NCBI RefSeq assembly: GCF_036417845.1 | Contig: NC_089990.1 | Location: forward strand, 3,918,001-3,982,000 | Direction of reading: 5' to 3' | From: Apteryx mantelli | Lineage: Eukaryota > Chordata > Aves > Apterygiformes > Apterygidae | Length of the DNA: 64,000 nt | In this document: in pieces, positions 1-13,289 of the stretch | Layout of the letters: each line of letters begins with the position of its first letter | How positions within the stretch are numbered: position 1 is the first letter of the stretch | Position numbers and translations under genes: made by a program | Notes under the pieces: model-generated | What the model saw: only the letters and a program-made list of their open reading frames with translations | What the model was told of the DNA's origin: nothing | Database searches by the model: none

Positions 1-1242
1 TGCTGCAGTATGGCCTGTCCCCATTTCCTCCAAGCCCTTTAACAAATCTTTCATGAAGGAGCAGAATCTGCCTGTCTCGGGAAGGATGCCAGGCATGGAG
101 ACAAGGAGAAAAGCAGACCTTTCCCTTGTACACTCTTCAGTCCTTCTAGACGTTTTTAGTGTTGAGTGCCAGCACAACGGTTTGACACCCCCTGCTCCTG
201 CCTGCTCTAGAAGGCACACAACCCAATAGGTTACATGGAAATGAGCCAGACTTAGCATTAAAAGCTCCGGAAATGCAGGAATTTTTCAGCGTCACTGCGC
301 TGAGACTGGCGGTGCTGCTGAAGAGCAGCCAGTGAGCACTGCAGCAGGGATGCCACTGGGGTCAGCAGCCAAAACTGCCGACGCAAGCAGAGGTCTGCCT
401 CCATACAGTACCCAAGCACGACCATGCTTGAAGGTCCAGGTTGTTTCGGAGTGGGCCACATGCTCACCTTGAGCTGGTCTAGATTTAGCATGACCTTCCC
501 ACTCACTGTTTCCCAGGAGTACGGCAGAAAGCTGAGGATGGGCCACGTGGCCCAGCAAGCAGCTGCTGTGTGAGCAGGAGGCTCTGCCGGGACAGATCCT
601 TGGCTGCGAACAGGGCAGCAGCAGCCTCTTGGTGGGCTGCCGGGATTCCACGCGGCTGACAGACAGCTGCTGGGAAGTAGGCCGTATAGTGCCACATTCT
701 GGATAGAAATAATCTGGATTATCTCACGTCGCAGCTTCCCTGACCTCAGAACGAAGAAACAGTGGCAGCATCACCCTCCCTCACCTTGCTGCTTGCACAG
801 ATTCAATTCACAAATGTTTCCCTGCAGGGGCAGAGGCTAATAAGAATCACTGTCTAAACAGCAAATGCAGTGCCCTGGTCTTGGCACAGACACACACACA
901 CACTTGCTCCCCAGCCAGAACAACTGGCAGCAAAGGAAGAGAGCCTGACCCAGTCTGCCAGATCAAAGAATCCCTGAGGAGACTCCAGAAGCCCCCTGTG
1001 ACAGGGTAGCCACACACGCTGCCTCCTGAGCTCTTGGCAATAGCTGGATGTGGCCTTGCTGCATCATCTCCTGAGCGTGCCTGGTCCAGCCCGGCAAGAC
1101 AGCTCACCATGGGATGATGCTCTGTGCTGCTTCTTGAAGATCCTAGGGCGTGTAGGCTGCTCAGTGCCTGCAACCCCACCAGCACATCGATCCCGTCCTG
1201 CTTTTACCACCCAGCAGGGGTGTTTAGCCTGTTCCTGCCTCC
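1..1242. other. Left edge, no gene recognised
   Basis: I see no coding exon with protein similarity on either strand. The only simple repeat is a short (CA)n at about 891-903. By synteny this may be intronic or upstream DNA of NLGN3, but nothing in the sequence proves it. Confidence 0.4.
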
Positions 1243-1329
1243 ACAGTCCTGTCTTTCCTGGGTGAGATTTTCACTCCTTTCGCTAGCTGTGCAGTGTTGA
1301 CCTCAGATTTGTGAGTGAGCTTATATTGC
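1243..1329 (+). repeat. Left arm of 87-bp perfect inverted repeat
   Basis: These 87 bases are the exact reverse complement of 2274-2360. The arms enclose 944 bp that include an isolated GC island. Just after this arm comes the 12-mer GCAGCATTCCCC (1328-1339), which also lies 8 bp beyond the right arm at 2369-2380 in direct orientation. No transposon ends or coding content are visible. Confidence 0.95.
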
Positions 1330-1439
1330 AGCATTCCCCGCTGACTCGGGGCGTGCACCAGCCACCAGAAGCGCCAAGCGCACCTCAGGGCCTTGGTGGA
1401 GTCCGCCCAGAAGAGATGAACTGGGAGCCCAGGTTGCCG

Positions 1440-1860
1440 GGGGACAGCAGCCGCCCAGGTTGCCTCCAGCAGCCGAGGAGACTTCACCCGGCCAAGGAGG
1501 CGTCGGGCGGAGCGGAGCGGGGCCGGGGCGCGGAGCGGGGCCGGGGCGCGGAGCGGGGCCGGGGCGCGGAGCGGGGCCGGGGCGCGGAGCGGGGCCGGGG
1601 CGCGGAGCGGGGCCGGGGCCGGGGCCGGGGCGGCGCTGTCCGTTCAGCACCGCGCCGGCTCCCGCCCCGGCGGCGAGGAGACCCCGGCGGCGGCCGCGGC
1701 CGCCTCCCGCCCGGGTGCGCGGCGCAGGGACGTTGGACACCAGACGCGTCCGACCCCACCGGCCGGCACCTGGCGAGGCTCCTGCGGGATCAGGTCGGAT
1801 TCTCGCGCTTGAGGAGAAGGGCTTCTCCGAGCAGAGCCAGGTCGCGGGGCTGCAGCTAAG
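1440..1860. promoter_or_regulatory. GC/CpG-rich island
   Basis: An abrupt GC- and CpG-rich block in moderate-GC surroundings, with an 18-bp minisatellite at its core. It lies wholly between the arms of the 87-bp inverted repeat. It could be a promoter island. A donor-like site CCAG|GTAACT on the plus strand near 2097 would suit a noncoding first exon, but no downstream exon is identifiable. Confidence 0.45.
1515..1632. repeat. 18-bp GC minisatellite
   Basis: About six near-perfect copies of the unit GAGCGGGGCCGGGGCGCG, then a degenerate GGGGCC tail. Because the period is a multiple of three, several frames stay open through it and make spurious Arg/Gly/Pro ORFs. The G-runs could form G-quadruplexes. 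Confidence 0.9.
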
Positions 1861-2273
1861 ACTGTTTGAAAGACCTCAAGTGCTCCTAAGAAAAGAACTT
1901 GATCTCTCAGTCTCTAGTGGACCACTTGTCTGATCAACCGTACGTGGGTTCTTGAAGGAAACACGGGGAAATATGTTTTCTCCCTCATAACCCACAATAC
2001 AAGGATATCTGCTGAGCAAACTCTACATCATCTGGACTACAGGAAACAGCGCTTTGTAAATGGCAGAATTATTCCAGCACTTGCTTTCTGAAACCAGGTA
2101 ACTGACAATGCAAAAGTGCATCTACAGAACCCCAGAATTTCCATACAGATTCAGGAAGAAACTGGCAGACAATCTACTTTCAGCAAGCCCTTGGCAGCAG
2201 CACAGAGTTCATGCCAAGACAACTCACCCGCTCTCCAACACATCACAAACAAGCATCAGGCACCTAGTTTAAA

Positions 2274-2360
2274 GCAATATAAGCTCACTCACAAATCTGA
2301 GGTCAACACTGCACAGCTAGCGAAAGGAGTGAAAATCTCACCCAGGAAAGACAGGACTGT
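2274..2360 (-). repeat. Right arm of 87-bp perfect inverted repeat
   Basis: Exact reverse complement of 1243-1329. This arm lies in ordinary moderate-GC DNA and may be the parental copy, since its flanks blend with the surroundings. Confidence 0.95.
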
Positions 2361-5300
2361 CTGCACAAGCAGCATTCCCCTCGCTTCCTTCTCTAGCTCA
2401 GCTGAGCTGCAGGTTGACATTATCGCAGCCGCTCATCGCCAGCCCCCTCGTATCTGCCAGAGTAACGGGTTGTATGACCTCTCCCAAACCACTGCCTCTG
2501 AAACAATGCTGGCTAGCAAGGGCCCTAGTTTTTAAGTTAACATGGATCATTATGACTGGATCACGTTATGGAGCAATTACGCAGTCACCAGGCAGTTTTC
2601 AGAGCAACGGGCTTTTGAAAATCTGAGCCTGAACACGTTCAAATTTCTTAAGTTAGCGAAAGCAGCTTTCAAATTTCATAAAGAAAGGAGACTTCAGCGT
2701 TGCAAAGAAGCCAGCTCCATGTGATGACACCCCTATTTCTGAAATGCTCGCAATTAAGCAGCAAGCCTGAAAACCAGCTGCTGATGGAGTGTCCATCACC
2801 ACAGCTCTCTTGTGCCCTAGCCAGTCAATGTGTTTGCTGGGCACCCTGCCACATGAAGGACAGGGTGATGGGCTGTCTGCACAAAGCACTGTCCTACCAG
2901 GACCACCACTTGTGCTAATAATGTGTCAAGTTGTCTCACGCATGCGCTGAGGAAAGCTGAAAAAGTACCAGTGATTGCAGGCAGACAGAGTGTGTGCACA
3001 GCCAGTGCTTTTCATGGAATAGCGTGGCCTGGAGGAGGCTCTATAAATGTAAGGAGGTGGGCTGGGCAGAGAGGAACCGACTGCAGCTTAAAAATACAAA
3101 GACTTCCTGCAAATGTGACTAGAGAGGGTGGACAACAAAATCGAGGAATGCATTGAACGGCAACAGTTACACCCAAAATAAGCTGTCAATGTTTCATTTT
3201 TACTGACTCAAAGAAGGAAGCCAAAACCACATAATCACAGGTTGGAATCCAGAACGTGGTTGTACGAACCTCTGGCTTCAGCAGCAGAGCTGATATAAGG
3301 ATCGTTTCCTTTACCAACACCTCTCCCAACCACCTATTTCTGCCTGACGTGACAGCCCACCACTAATCCTCAGTTCAGCAAAGTTTTGTGGGAGAGTATT
3401 GTAAACCAGATCATGGAAACGATCCGGATTAAAGCTAAACAAGAACAAGGCAAAGAACGAAGATGAGAAAAATGGTTGGAGAGAAGCAGGAGCTTCTTAA
3501 ACCATCTTTTCCATGGAAGCCAAAGCGCTATATAATTATACAGTTTCCCTGTACAGAGATAAGGTTGCGAGTCATCTGGCAACATAAGAGCATCACCTCC
3601 CTGCATCACCATCTACCACCCTGTCTTGTACTGTGGGACACCAAGTCAGCCAGCATCAAACCAGTGAGTCCACAGCACAGTGGCTCCATGGAGACAGCAA
3701 ACCCCTGTGCAAGGGAAAGTGCAGGCTGTTCTGATGGATAGTTTTCCCACCACGGGGTCCTACTTGGCAATGCCCAGGAAAGCTGTTCCAGCCCGACTTC
3801 TGAGCTAGCATTGCCTCCACCATGTGTATCACCTCTACCTCGTTAAAAATAGGCCCTATTTCCAGTTACAACTTCAAGCTTCAGCTTTCAGACACTGCAG
3901 TCCACCCTGACTCCGCCAGGGACCACCAGGTACGATCAGGCTCCAAGTCCATCTTTATATTGGCCCACACTAACTACAGCCCATCTTTCAGCAGCCCCGT
4001 GCAATGGGGAAATATCCCCAGCATCCAGAGAGAGTCCCTGCCACCTCCCTGCTCCCGCTCAGACTCTCCCCTCTGGCCCTCCATCACCTGCTGCCCTCCC
4101 CACATCACCAGCACCGCACGGCCAGCCTCTGCACAGACCCCCCCATCCAGAACCAGAGAGGCTGGGCTGTGCCACCTCCCGCCCCAGTGACACTCGCTGC
4201 AGCCCAAAGAGCAGCAAGTCCCTTCCCACACCAGAGAGAAGGTCCAGTTGAACCCCAACCCTTCACCCCACTTGGAGACGTGGGTGCCCCAGCAAAGCCT
4301 GCCGGACACACGCTGTTCAGCTCTGTGTCAGTGCCAGGGGCTGGGCTCTTACAGTAAACCAGACCCATCATTCTGTCCATACCACCAGAGTCAAACCAGC
4401 TTTGGTGGTCAGGGGAGCGGTGCTCTTTGGCCAGCGAGGGAACACCCAGGCTGATAGCTTGACCATCCTGATATCACCACATTGTGCCCATCCCAGGCCT
4501 GATGGCACTGTGAGTGACCCACCACTTCATAACACTGTGGCTTTCCCTGGGACACGGTCCCCTAGCTGGCAGCCACCAGAGCACTACTCTGACGGGGTCC
4601 CAGTCCTGCCGCTGCTTGCCTGGATGACCATGCTCCCCTCCGCACAGCACCAGGCTCATCACTGGCAACAGGACTGCACTGCTGCCCTCTCTCCAAAGCA
4701 TGATGAGATGGGAATTCCAGAGAGCTATGGACCAAGGCAGGGGCAGGAGAAAGGGAACCATAACCACTGGTGGCAGCACACATGAAGAACAGAACACAGG
4801 CCAGTGCAGTCAGCCTTCATGAACCTTATAATGCCCATTGCTTCTCCTCCCCACAGCAAGCAAAGCTCATTTAAAACATCAGGAAGGCAAAATAGGAACG
4901 CGGAGGTGGGAAAATGCCATCCTCTGCTGGGAAGCACCACAAACACTTCTGTTCACAATCCCTGTCCTTCCAAGCTGCCCAGCTTGCAAACTGCTGGCTG
5001 GCAGACAGCACCAGGCCCTTCTCGCTTCCAGATGCGCCCGCCTTGCCCCTCGCCTCTGCACAGGCTGGGAGCGCCACAGGGACAAGACGACTAGCCGTGG
5101 GACAGCACATCTCTGACAGGGCTCCTGCTGGAGGCAGAGGCTGCACATCCAGACAGAACATGACACAGCTTCAAGCAGCCACGTCCTGCAGCAGCCACTG
5201 CTCCTCCGAGGTGACGTCAGCCTCGCCAAGAGCTGGCAGGCAGGACACGCTGTGCATGCAGGACATGCTGCTCCCAGACGCTGCCTGGCTCCAGCAGACG

Positions 5301-8300
5301 CCGTGGCCTGTGTTCCTCACTAGCTACGGCTTATCTACAAATTGAATTTCACACTTGTGTGCTCCTGAATAAGGCACAGGTGCCGGAGAAGCCGCCCTCC
5401 CCCGCCACATCTGTCCTCCCCCTCACCCCACCTCTGCCACGAAGCACAGTCCCAGAGGACAACGGCTGCCTGGCCGTGGTCTCTGCAGGGGGAGCTCCCG
5501 GGCAGAGACGTGGTCCCACGCAGACGGCACCGGCTCGCAGCGGAGCTGCCACCGTGCTCACAACGTTCTCCACGTTTCCACGCCCAGGGCACGGAGGGGA
5601 AGCACCAGAGAGAGTGGAGCCACAGGGCCAACTGCAGCCCTTGGCAGAACAGCCGTCCGCCCGTGCCACCGGCACAGCAAGGCATCTGAAAATGCATGTC
5701 TGCAGCTGAATAAAATAAGCCTATCCCAGAGCTATTGGTTCTCCCAGAAGCTGCAAAGGCTTTCCCAGGATCTCTAAAAATACTCAGATTTGCTGCATGC
5801 TCCAATGAGCAACTTAAAGAATTCTTATAGTTTCTACAGACAGCTGGTATCGTGCCAAGAGATCACAGTCATCACAGATCGTATCGCTGACATTCGGGAC
5901 AGACGTGGTACATCAATGACCTTAGAAGGACCTCAAGACAGTTGGACGGTCCAGCCCAAGCATACAACGACCTCCACTCAACTAAGTGTCAATACAGGAA
6001 GACGAGCAGCTCCGCAAGCAGCGAGGCCTGCCCTCCGCAAGAGCCACCAGCTGCACATGTTCCCAAAACAAGACCAAAGCCAGCACAGCCGAGCAGAAGG
6101 CCACAGAAAAGACCAGGTCTAGAGGGTCAGCCTGCAGCCAGGGCAACTCTCCAACGATGCAAATCCTGACTTTTGCTCATGCAATTAAGGCCTGCTAAGG
6201 ACTGGAGGCCAGGGCAAGCCAGCAGCTAGGAAAGAATTCTGTTTAATCCAAAATGTACTTTATATTTTCTCTTGTAGCTTTTTCCTTCCACGTTTTCCAT
6301 CTATAAGCACAAAAAGCAGAAAGTCAAAAAACTCTGGAAAAAATTCTTTAATGCGTGTTACCGTAAAGGCTGCCTAGTGTTAGGAAACAAGCTGAACCAG
6401 AGCAAATCAGGCAGCCTGTGAATGCCTCATCTCTCCAGATGCAGTAGACTAATACAAAGCAGGACATGCAGGCAGGCTGCAGTGACAAGCAATGCCAGGA
6501 AAGGCATCCCACAGTGCCAATAATGCTCCCATGCTCCCTGCTGGGTCTCAGAGGTCCCCGAGCACACGTCTGCCTTGGCACTTGCCCACTTTGAAGCAGT
6601 GCTCCCTGCGGGCACAGAAAGAGGTCTTCGCTACAAAGAGCGGGTAACTACTTGGCTCCCCTTAAGGTTGTGAGCATCAAAGTACAGCAGCTCTCTGCTC
6701 AAGTCTGTGGCCTCAGATCCTCATTAATAGAGCCTAGAAACAACGGAGACCAAAGTGGCAGACACAGGCACAAAGAGCCCCATCCATACCTTCACAACCG
6801 ACACAACCAGCGGCATGGACAACCTCCTGCTCCAATGGCAGGTCTGAGCAACGATGCTTCAAACTGCGCCCAGTCCTACCTGTCCATGTGATTAGGGAGG
6901 AAGACTCTCCAGAGCCTAAGTCGGGAGCACAGCTATTGCCAGGCCAAGCTGGCTACCCAGATATGGTTCAAACAGACTACAAAGAGGACTGACAAGGCAG
7001 CTGGCCACAGCAGCAGGGACAGCACTCTGTGACCCAGGACAGTCCTACCCCTCTGCTCTCACCCTGCAGGGGTCAGGACCAACTGCTAAAGAGGAAGGTG
7101 TCAGTGCTCTCTAATCCAGGGACAGTCACATTGCTCTCAGCCTTGGAGGAATGACCCAGATGGGTCACTCTGACAATTACACATGGGCCACCCTAAAACC
7201 CAGCAGCGCACCCCCTCTGTCCTGGAACCAGTGTTATCTGCTTGTGAGTCACCTTTGGCAGCTCAGCCCTGCACCCTGCCCTTCCTGAGACACAAGGTTT
7301 GCCCTGTTGTGCCTCTTAGAGGAGGGAAGATTTATTTTTGAAGTTCACAGGACTAGGGATGTTGGGCCCCTTTGTGCTGGCTGAATACTTCCCCCAGTCA
7401 GCCCTTGCTGGCCAGCTCCTCCTGGAAGTGATTTGCACAGGTCGGTCACCCCCTTCTTGAGTTTCAACCTTATCCTGCTGCCCCCACCCCCACCCAAACC
7501 CCACTGGAGACTCAGAGATCCCAAGCTCATCCTTGCACCTTTTCCTCTTCAAGACTAACACAGGCTCTGCTTCTCCCACAAGCAAGCCTCTCCCAAGCCG
7601 AACCTCACGTCTCCCTGCTGTCCTTGAGAGTGTTGCTAAACTGACCGAGAAGCCTGGAGGACAGCATTCTTGCACCCCGCATATGTTGAGCTCAAGTTGA
7701 ACATGATTCTCACTGATAGCAGGACATGAGCCTTTTTTCACCTGAATGTAAAACCAGGATCAAAACTGAGACTGATATCTCCTAGCACGTGCATGTGAAA
7801 GAACAGACAGAGCCAGGGGACTGGAGGAGGGGGGACAGATGAAATTCAGACTCTGAATGATCCCGCAGTGCCCACCATCTCCACTAACTCCCAGGGAATC
7901 AGGGCAATGCCAGGACAAGATTCTAGCTCTGCTGCCAGAGCACCTTGCACAGGGAGCCAGAAGAAGCAGAACTGCAAGGTAAACATCAGCAAGCTGACGC
8001 TGGAGGGAAAGGACATTTCCATGCATTTTTAAAACAACTGAATTAGCAGCCGTTCAGGGAACAGTCAGATGAAGGCTGACTTGGAAGCAAAGTCTCTAGC
8101 AAAGGGTTCTGTGATCTGGGCAAGATGGGAAGAAGGCAACTGTGGGCTGGAGGCCAAAGCGGAGGATGGGTGCTTAGCACAGGCTTCTACCCCTCCCAGG
8201 GGCTGCACCATCAGGGAGAGCATCCTGCATTCTCGGGCAAGCAAGTGGGACTGCAAAAGAGCTGAGGGGCTGAGCAGGCATCTGTCACCCTGTGCCAAGA

Positions 8301-8559
8301 GAAGTAACACAGAGCCAGATCAGGATAAATCCTCTTCCAAAGCCCAGTGCTCCCTGCTGGCTCCACCCTCTCCAATAGGCGCAGCTTTATGGGAACAACA
8401 GTTCTGGCTCAGACCAAGAGTGCGCCTAGCCCAGAATACTTTCTTGGCAGTGGCCTTAAGCGGTGCCCGGAAAGACTCTAAAAGCATGGCAAGCATGTAG
8501 TGACACTCCCCAAGTACTCTCCCAGCCTCCGGTAATTTGCAGCTCAGCGGCTGTCCAAG
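2361..8559. other. Intergenic or intronic, no gene recognised
   Basis: Six kilobases with only short, unconvincing reading frames on both strands. I found no similarity to a known protein and no paired splice sites bounding a conserved frame. It could be a large 5' intron of the gene left of MED12 (NLGN3 by synteny) or intergenic DNA. Confidence 0.4.
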
Positions 8560-9020
8560 TCAGAGGTGTATCTCTCTTTATTTATTGGTCCTCAGGGAAC
8601 CTCTTGTCCTTCTTGAACTTGTCCCATTTCTCCCGGAACCAATGTAAAGTTTCACCGTTCACAATGCCTTGTGCTAAGGACTTCCACGGTTTAACAGCAT
8701 ACCTGTGAGAGGCAATACCTCTCCTTTCGTCTTGCACCTGCATCGGGCTGGCTTCACTTGGTGTGACCTTGTACTGCATCAGAAGAAACAGTGAACAGTT
8801 AACCTCTATCCATTCTCTCCTGGCTGCCTGTGACTTTTGTAACCTATCGTATTCATCTTCTGTTGTTTCTTTTCCAGTCTGAAGAACCTTGCCTTATCTA
8901 GCCATTTTTCTCTACAGAGGCCGTTCTGGATCTCTAACTGTTCTTGCTGCAGCTTCCAGGCATTTGACTCCACAATGATCTCAACATCCAAGCGTTGTCA
9001 CTAGCTCCTTCCAGGCAGGC
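8560..9020 (-). repeat. Possible degraded CR1/L3-type LINE, antisense
   Basis: The wording resembles an inverted CR1/L3 3' region, for example the stretch around 8650-8710 and the run 8830-8900. Divergence is high, so this is a tentative family call from memory. Confidence 0.3.
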
Positions 9021-10984
9021 ATCTTTAATGACAGAGACAGAGAGCAACCCCTGCCCCTCTCTCCTGTGTCACTGTCCCATGGGTTCTCGTGTTGCTCAGC
9101 AGCCATGCCTGGATGTCATTTAGGGGTAGGGGAAAGGGTGGAGACAGACCCACAGAATCACCTCCACACCCAGCGCTCCTTTAGGAAGCCCTGGGTCTCG
9201 TCACCAGAAGACGGACACAGCCACCTCCACAGAGAATGACACACAGACACTTTGGCTGTGCTGCAGATTTGGGTATGCTTCTCCCACCGTAGCAACTCTC
9301 TGCAGAGGGTTACATTAGGCAAAGTCTCTGCAGCGCCCTGCTCACAAACGAGCATGACGCCAAAGGACATTTTCACAAGTCCCCTTGTGAAGCCCCCTCC
9401 CTGACTAGCCTCTCCCAAGCATCCTCACCTCCAGAGAGCCCCAGCAACCAAGGCCCGGACCCAAACAAGGCTCACACACAATATGAGCCCTGTAGCACCC
9501 TCTCTCTCTGCAACCTTTCCCAAACTTTGCCACCTGCTCTGCCAGCATGGCCAGAGCATCTGTCCGCAGGCAAAGCTTTGGCTCTGCTTGCCAGGCACCT
9601 TGCAGGATATGCTCACATTGAGACGCAGTTTGAAAATAGCAGATGTTACTACACTGTTCTGCATTTTGCAGTGTCAGGAACAAGGCTTCTTTTCCAGCAA
9701 TCCACAGAGCTCCTCGCCAAAGCAGTCCCAGCCCAAACAGCACTCCCTAGCACAAAGTCTTGCTCACAGACAAGTCTCCTCAAGCCACGTGCTTGCTCCC
9801 CTGCAGGATGGGCATCACAGCAGGAGGAGTCTATTGCAAGGGCAGTTTCCCCAGATGACTGCAAGAATGAGCAGGAGCGCAGGTTTCATCATGCACTGCA
9901 ATAGCACATCTTTACTGAACCCAGGTAAGTGTTCAAACAAATGGCACATACCCTTTTAACCAGGGAAAACTTCTCAAGAACCACACACACATCAGGCAGG
10001 AACTGGCAGCTGTGGTCAGAAGCCCCTGCCTCTTTCCACAGCTCTTCCTTCATCCCAGTTCCCCCTCAGCCAGACTTTCTCTAGGGTCTAAATGACTTGG
10101 GTTCAAATTGCCAGCTCTGGGAATTGCAGGACCTTTTATTCATTCCCCTCACACACATTGCAGAATCCTGCTGAGGACAGCAGCACACAAAGAGCAACGC
10201 TGGTCAGAGCCTGGTCCCTGTCCCCAGTTCTGGGGCTCATCCCGTTAAGATACCACCAGAGCATTTAGTCCACCATGCAGCACCAAACAGTTCTGCCACA
10301 GTCCTCAAACAGCTCTCCTGCATCCTCCTACCAGGACACAGCCTGCCTACTTCTGCTGGTGTGTCCTTGCCAGCCAGCTTTCACCAGAGCCCCTCCATGT
10401 CAGGCCAAAGAGCTGGGCACACCCCTTGCTTTGGCTGTGAATGAAGGCACAAATGCCAGACCCTGAATAAGAAGAGCCTTCCAAAATGCTCTGTCAGCAG
10501 CAGCAGATAACCACAGAACATCAGCAATCTCTGTCCAGAACCCAACAGGGAGCAAATAACTGCCCCATCCCAGAGGCACCCAAAGTCCCAAGGACAGAGC
10601 CAAGCTGTCCCTGTCCCATGCTCTCGGATCCCTATCTCTGCACTTGTTTCAGTGCACGGGATGGCAGATCCTCTCATGCTCTGCTATGAAATTTCACAAG
10701 TTCATTTGTGGCTCCTTGAGAGCTTGTGCCCAGACAGCAGTGAGCCATGCTCCATATTCCCTGTCTGCACTGATTCCCACCCTTCTTTCACACTTCCACC
10801 CTCCTCCTGTTACTGGATTCCTCACCATCACAGCTGCCGCAGGACACAGCAGAGAGACACCACACAAGTCTGCCTGAGGCCACTGTTGCTCTTTGACAGC
10901 TTAGAGGGTTTCCCTTCTTGCCCACCTGCTGCGTAGAAGCAGCTCCTGGCAGAAAGGATAAGGACAGACTGCAGCAAACTGCTT
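9021..10984. other. Intergenic or intronic, no gene recognised
   Basis: No coding exon found. A good plus-strand donor-like site (CCCAG|GTAAGT) sits at about 9923, but the open frame before it shows no recognisable protein. Confidence 0.35.
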
Positions 10985-11118
10985 GGGAGGCTGCAGAACT
11001 GCTGTCATTGAGGAGGTTTAGGAACTGGCTGAGCAGATGTCAGTTAGGAATGGTTCAGATGGAGCTGATGGACTTGATGACATCAAGGTCCCTTTCAAAT
11101 ACGTGTCCTAGAATTCCT
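10985..11118 (+). repeat. CR1-type LINE 3' end, sense
   Basis: The stretch ending ATGACATCAAGGTCCCTTTC resembles the 3' terminal region of CR1/L3 LINEs, where a GATGACC-TCAAGGTCCCTTCC-like string precedes the short terminal repeats. It is a short, diverged, 5'-truncated copy. Confidence 0.5.
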
Positions 11119-13289
11119 CCTCCCTTAACACAATGACAATGATAAGGCCAACCTGCTCAAGACAGGGTGACAGTCCCAGGACAGGGACCTGTCAGAGGAT
11201 TTCAGCAGTCACTATCTCCTTGCTCCCTCTCAGCCCCTCTTTCATGAACAGACTCAGTGCGATCCTGGTGTCAAAAGGAACCTGGAATGGATCCCTGTCT
11301 GTATTGGCTCCGAGCACATGGAGGGGACCCTGGAGGGAGCCAGGAGAGATGCAGTCTCCACAGCTGGAGTCTCAGCAGAGCACCCTGCCAATTCTCACAC
11401 TGCCTTCTGGCACTTTGGCAGGCTCCGACCCGCTGGGCAAGGCACTGCCAGCCTGCACAGCAACTCAGCCTCACGAGCCTCAGGCACTGCTCTCCCTCGC
11501 TGCCCTGCTCTGGAGTACCCTCACACTGGCCCTTTGAGAGCAGAGGGTTTACACCAGGTCTTGGAAGAGAAACAAACCCAGATCCAAGGCCCAGGGCAAC
11601 ACCCTCGGTATGGGTTCAACCTTCCTCTCCAGCACCACTGCCCTAGATGCACACTGCACAACTAACATGTGCACTTGGAGGCTGTGCAGGGCAAGTCGCA
11701 CACGTGCAGCTCCATTTTCTAAGTGCACTGTTAGGCAAGGCCCACGTGCCCAGGTTTGAAGGCTGTCCTGCGTCTCAACGGGCATTCGCTCACACTCATG
11801 CCCTGGTGCTCTAGAGGTTCAGAGCTGCATGTTTGCAGGTGTCCAACCAAACTCAACATCCCGACTGTACATGTAACCATGGTAACTGCACATGCAAGTG
11901 GCAAACCGTAGATCTGGGCTAACTGCAAATGCAAATTAAGCAAACATGCACAATGCTAAAAGTGTGACCTCTAAATGTCAGCACTTAACCATTTCGCAGA
12001 CCCCAGCTCTGGTGGTTGCTGCATGCAGTACCCAGAGCAGGAGGAGGGCCAGCCTGACAGGGACGAGGGCTGCGAGACCTCAGAGTGGCCAGCCCCTGCC
12101 CCGAGAGGGCTGGCAGTGCTGCTCTGGTCCAGAATGGGGAGAGAAGATGGCACACGTTCCCCAGGGCCAAGAGTAACCTTTGCTTTGGCAGCCCTGCAGC
12201 TCCCTGCTGGGGACCTATCTGCTCCTCACCCAGCTGGCAAAAGCCCCTGTCCTCACAGAGCCTCCTACATCCCAGGTACCAGAGGAAGGAAAAGTGCAAC
12301 GTGCATGGCCAGTGCTGAGGGCTCCCGGGAAGCTGGGTCCGATCTCCACTCATGCAGCAACAGGCCCGCGCGTGGCAGCTGGGGTGCCTCAGGGCCCCCT
12401 GTCCTAGCCCTGGGCCAAGCCCTCAGGCATCATCTGCTGAGACTGCCTCAAGGGATGGAGGAACAAGCGGAGGGAAAATCCTACCATCACAGGGACTTCA
12501 CAGCAGAGCCACCTCCCTCAGGGAGGTGTGCAGTCATGGGAAGTGCTGTGAGTGGAGACACCAAGCGATGTTACAGTCTGGGAGAGTGCAAGCCAGAAGG
12601 AGACTGGACAGTCAAAGGCCTCACTACTTCTCACGACTTCTCCACCTTTTCAGGAAGATCCCGGCCTTGCAGGGCTCGGCCACCGCCTAGCGTGCTCTTC
12701 TTTTGCTGCTGACAGCTCCTTCTAGCTCCAAATGCTGACTGACCTCAGCACAGCCTTCGGTAACACGAACCATGGCTGAGCACACCAGTTGGGCTTCACA
12801 GCTCCAAACACAACAGGGTCATGCTCAGGCAACTGAGTGCACCGCATGTGTGTTGGTAGAGTCACTGACAGCTCCTGGAGCCACGTGCTCCACTGCCCAG
12901 CTCACAACCCCACAGGTGGACCAGCAAGCCCCTGTCACCATCCTGGCCCCACGTATGAGGCAAGGAAAGCCCTTTCGCTCAGGAAGCCCCATGACTAACG
13001 TTATTTCCACAGCACGCCAAACACGCCAAGTCGCAGGGTCCTGCTGTCTGCCCTTGATGTGGGGACACTCGTGTGGGTAGCCTTACGCTGGGCTGTACAG
13101 CGCGCCGGTGCGCATCCCACGCTGCAAACAACCGTCCCCACCCTGCCCTCAGGAGCGCCGTGTCCCTCCACTGCTCTTCTCCGAGCCCACCTCGCACGCA
13201 ACGCCAGGCGCGAGTCCTGCATTTGGGCAGGGCTCTCCCAAGGGCAACAGTTGCCACCTTGCTGGGAACAAGAGGAGGACACGGCCTGG
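11119..13289. other. Intergenic or intronic, no gene recognised
   Basis: Moderately GC-rich DNA with several overlapping open frames up to about 245 codons (11975-12712 plus). None shows a protein family signature, and most have shadow frames of similar length. I see no exon. Confidence 0.35.

Noticed and set aside
1311-1933. Arg/Gly-rich plus and minus frames in the first GC island
   Set aside because: The 18-bp unit keeps every frame open, so frames of this kind are expected by construction.
9904-9940. Strong plus-strand donor-like site CCCAG|GTAAGT as evidence of a gene
   Set aside because: No conserved frame precedes it and no partner exon is recognisable; one consensus site is expected by chance.
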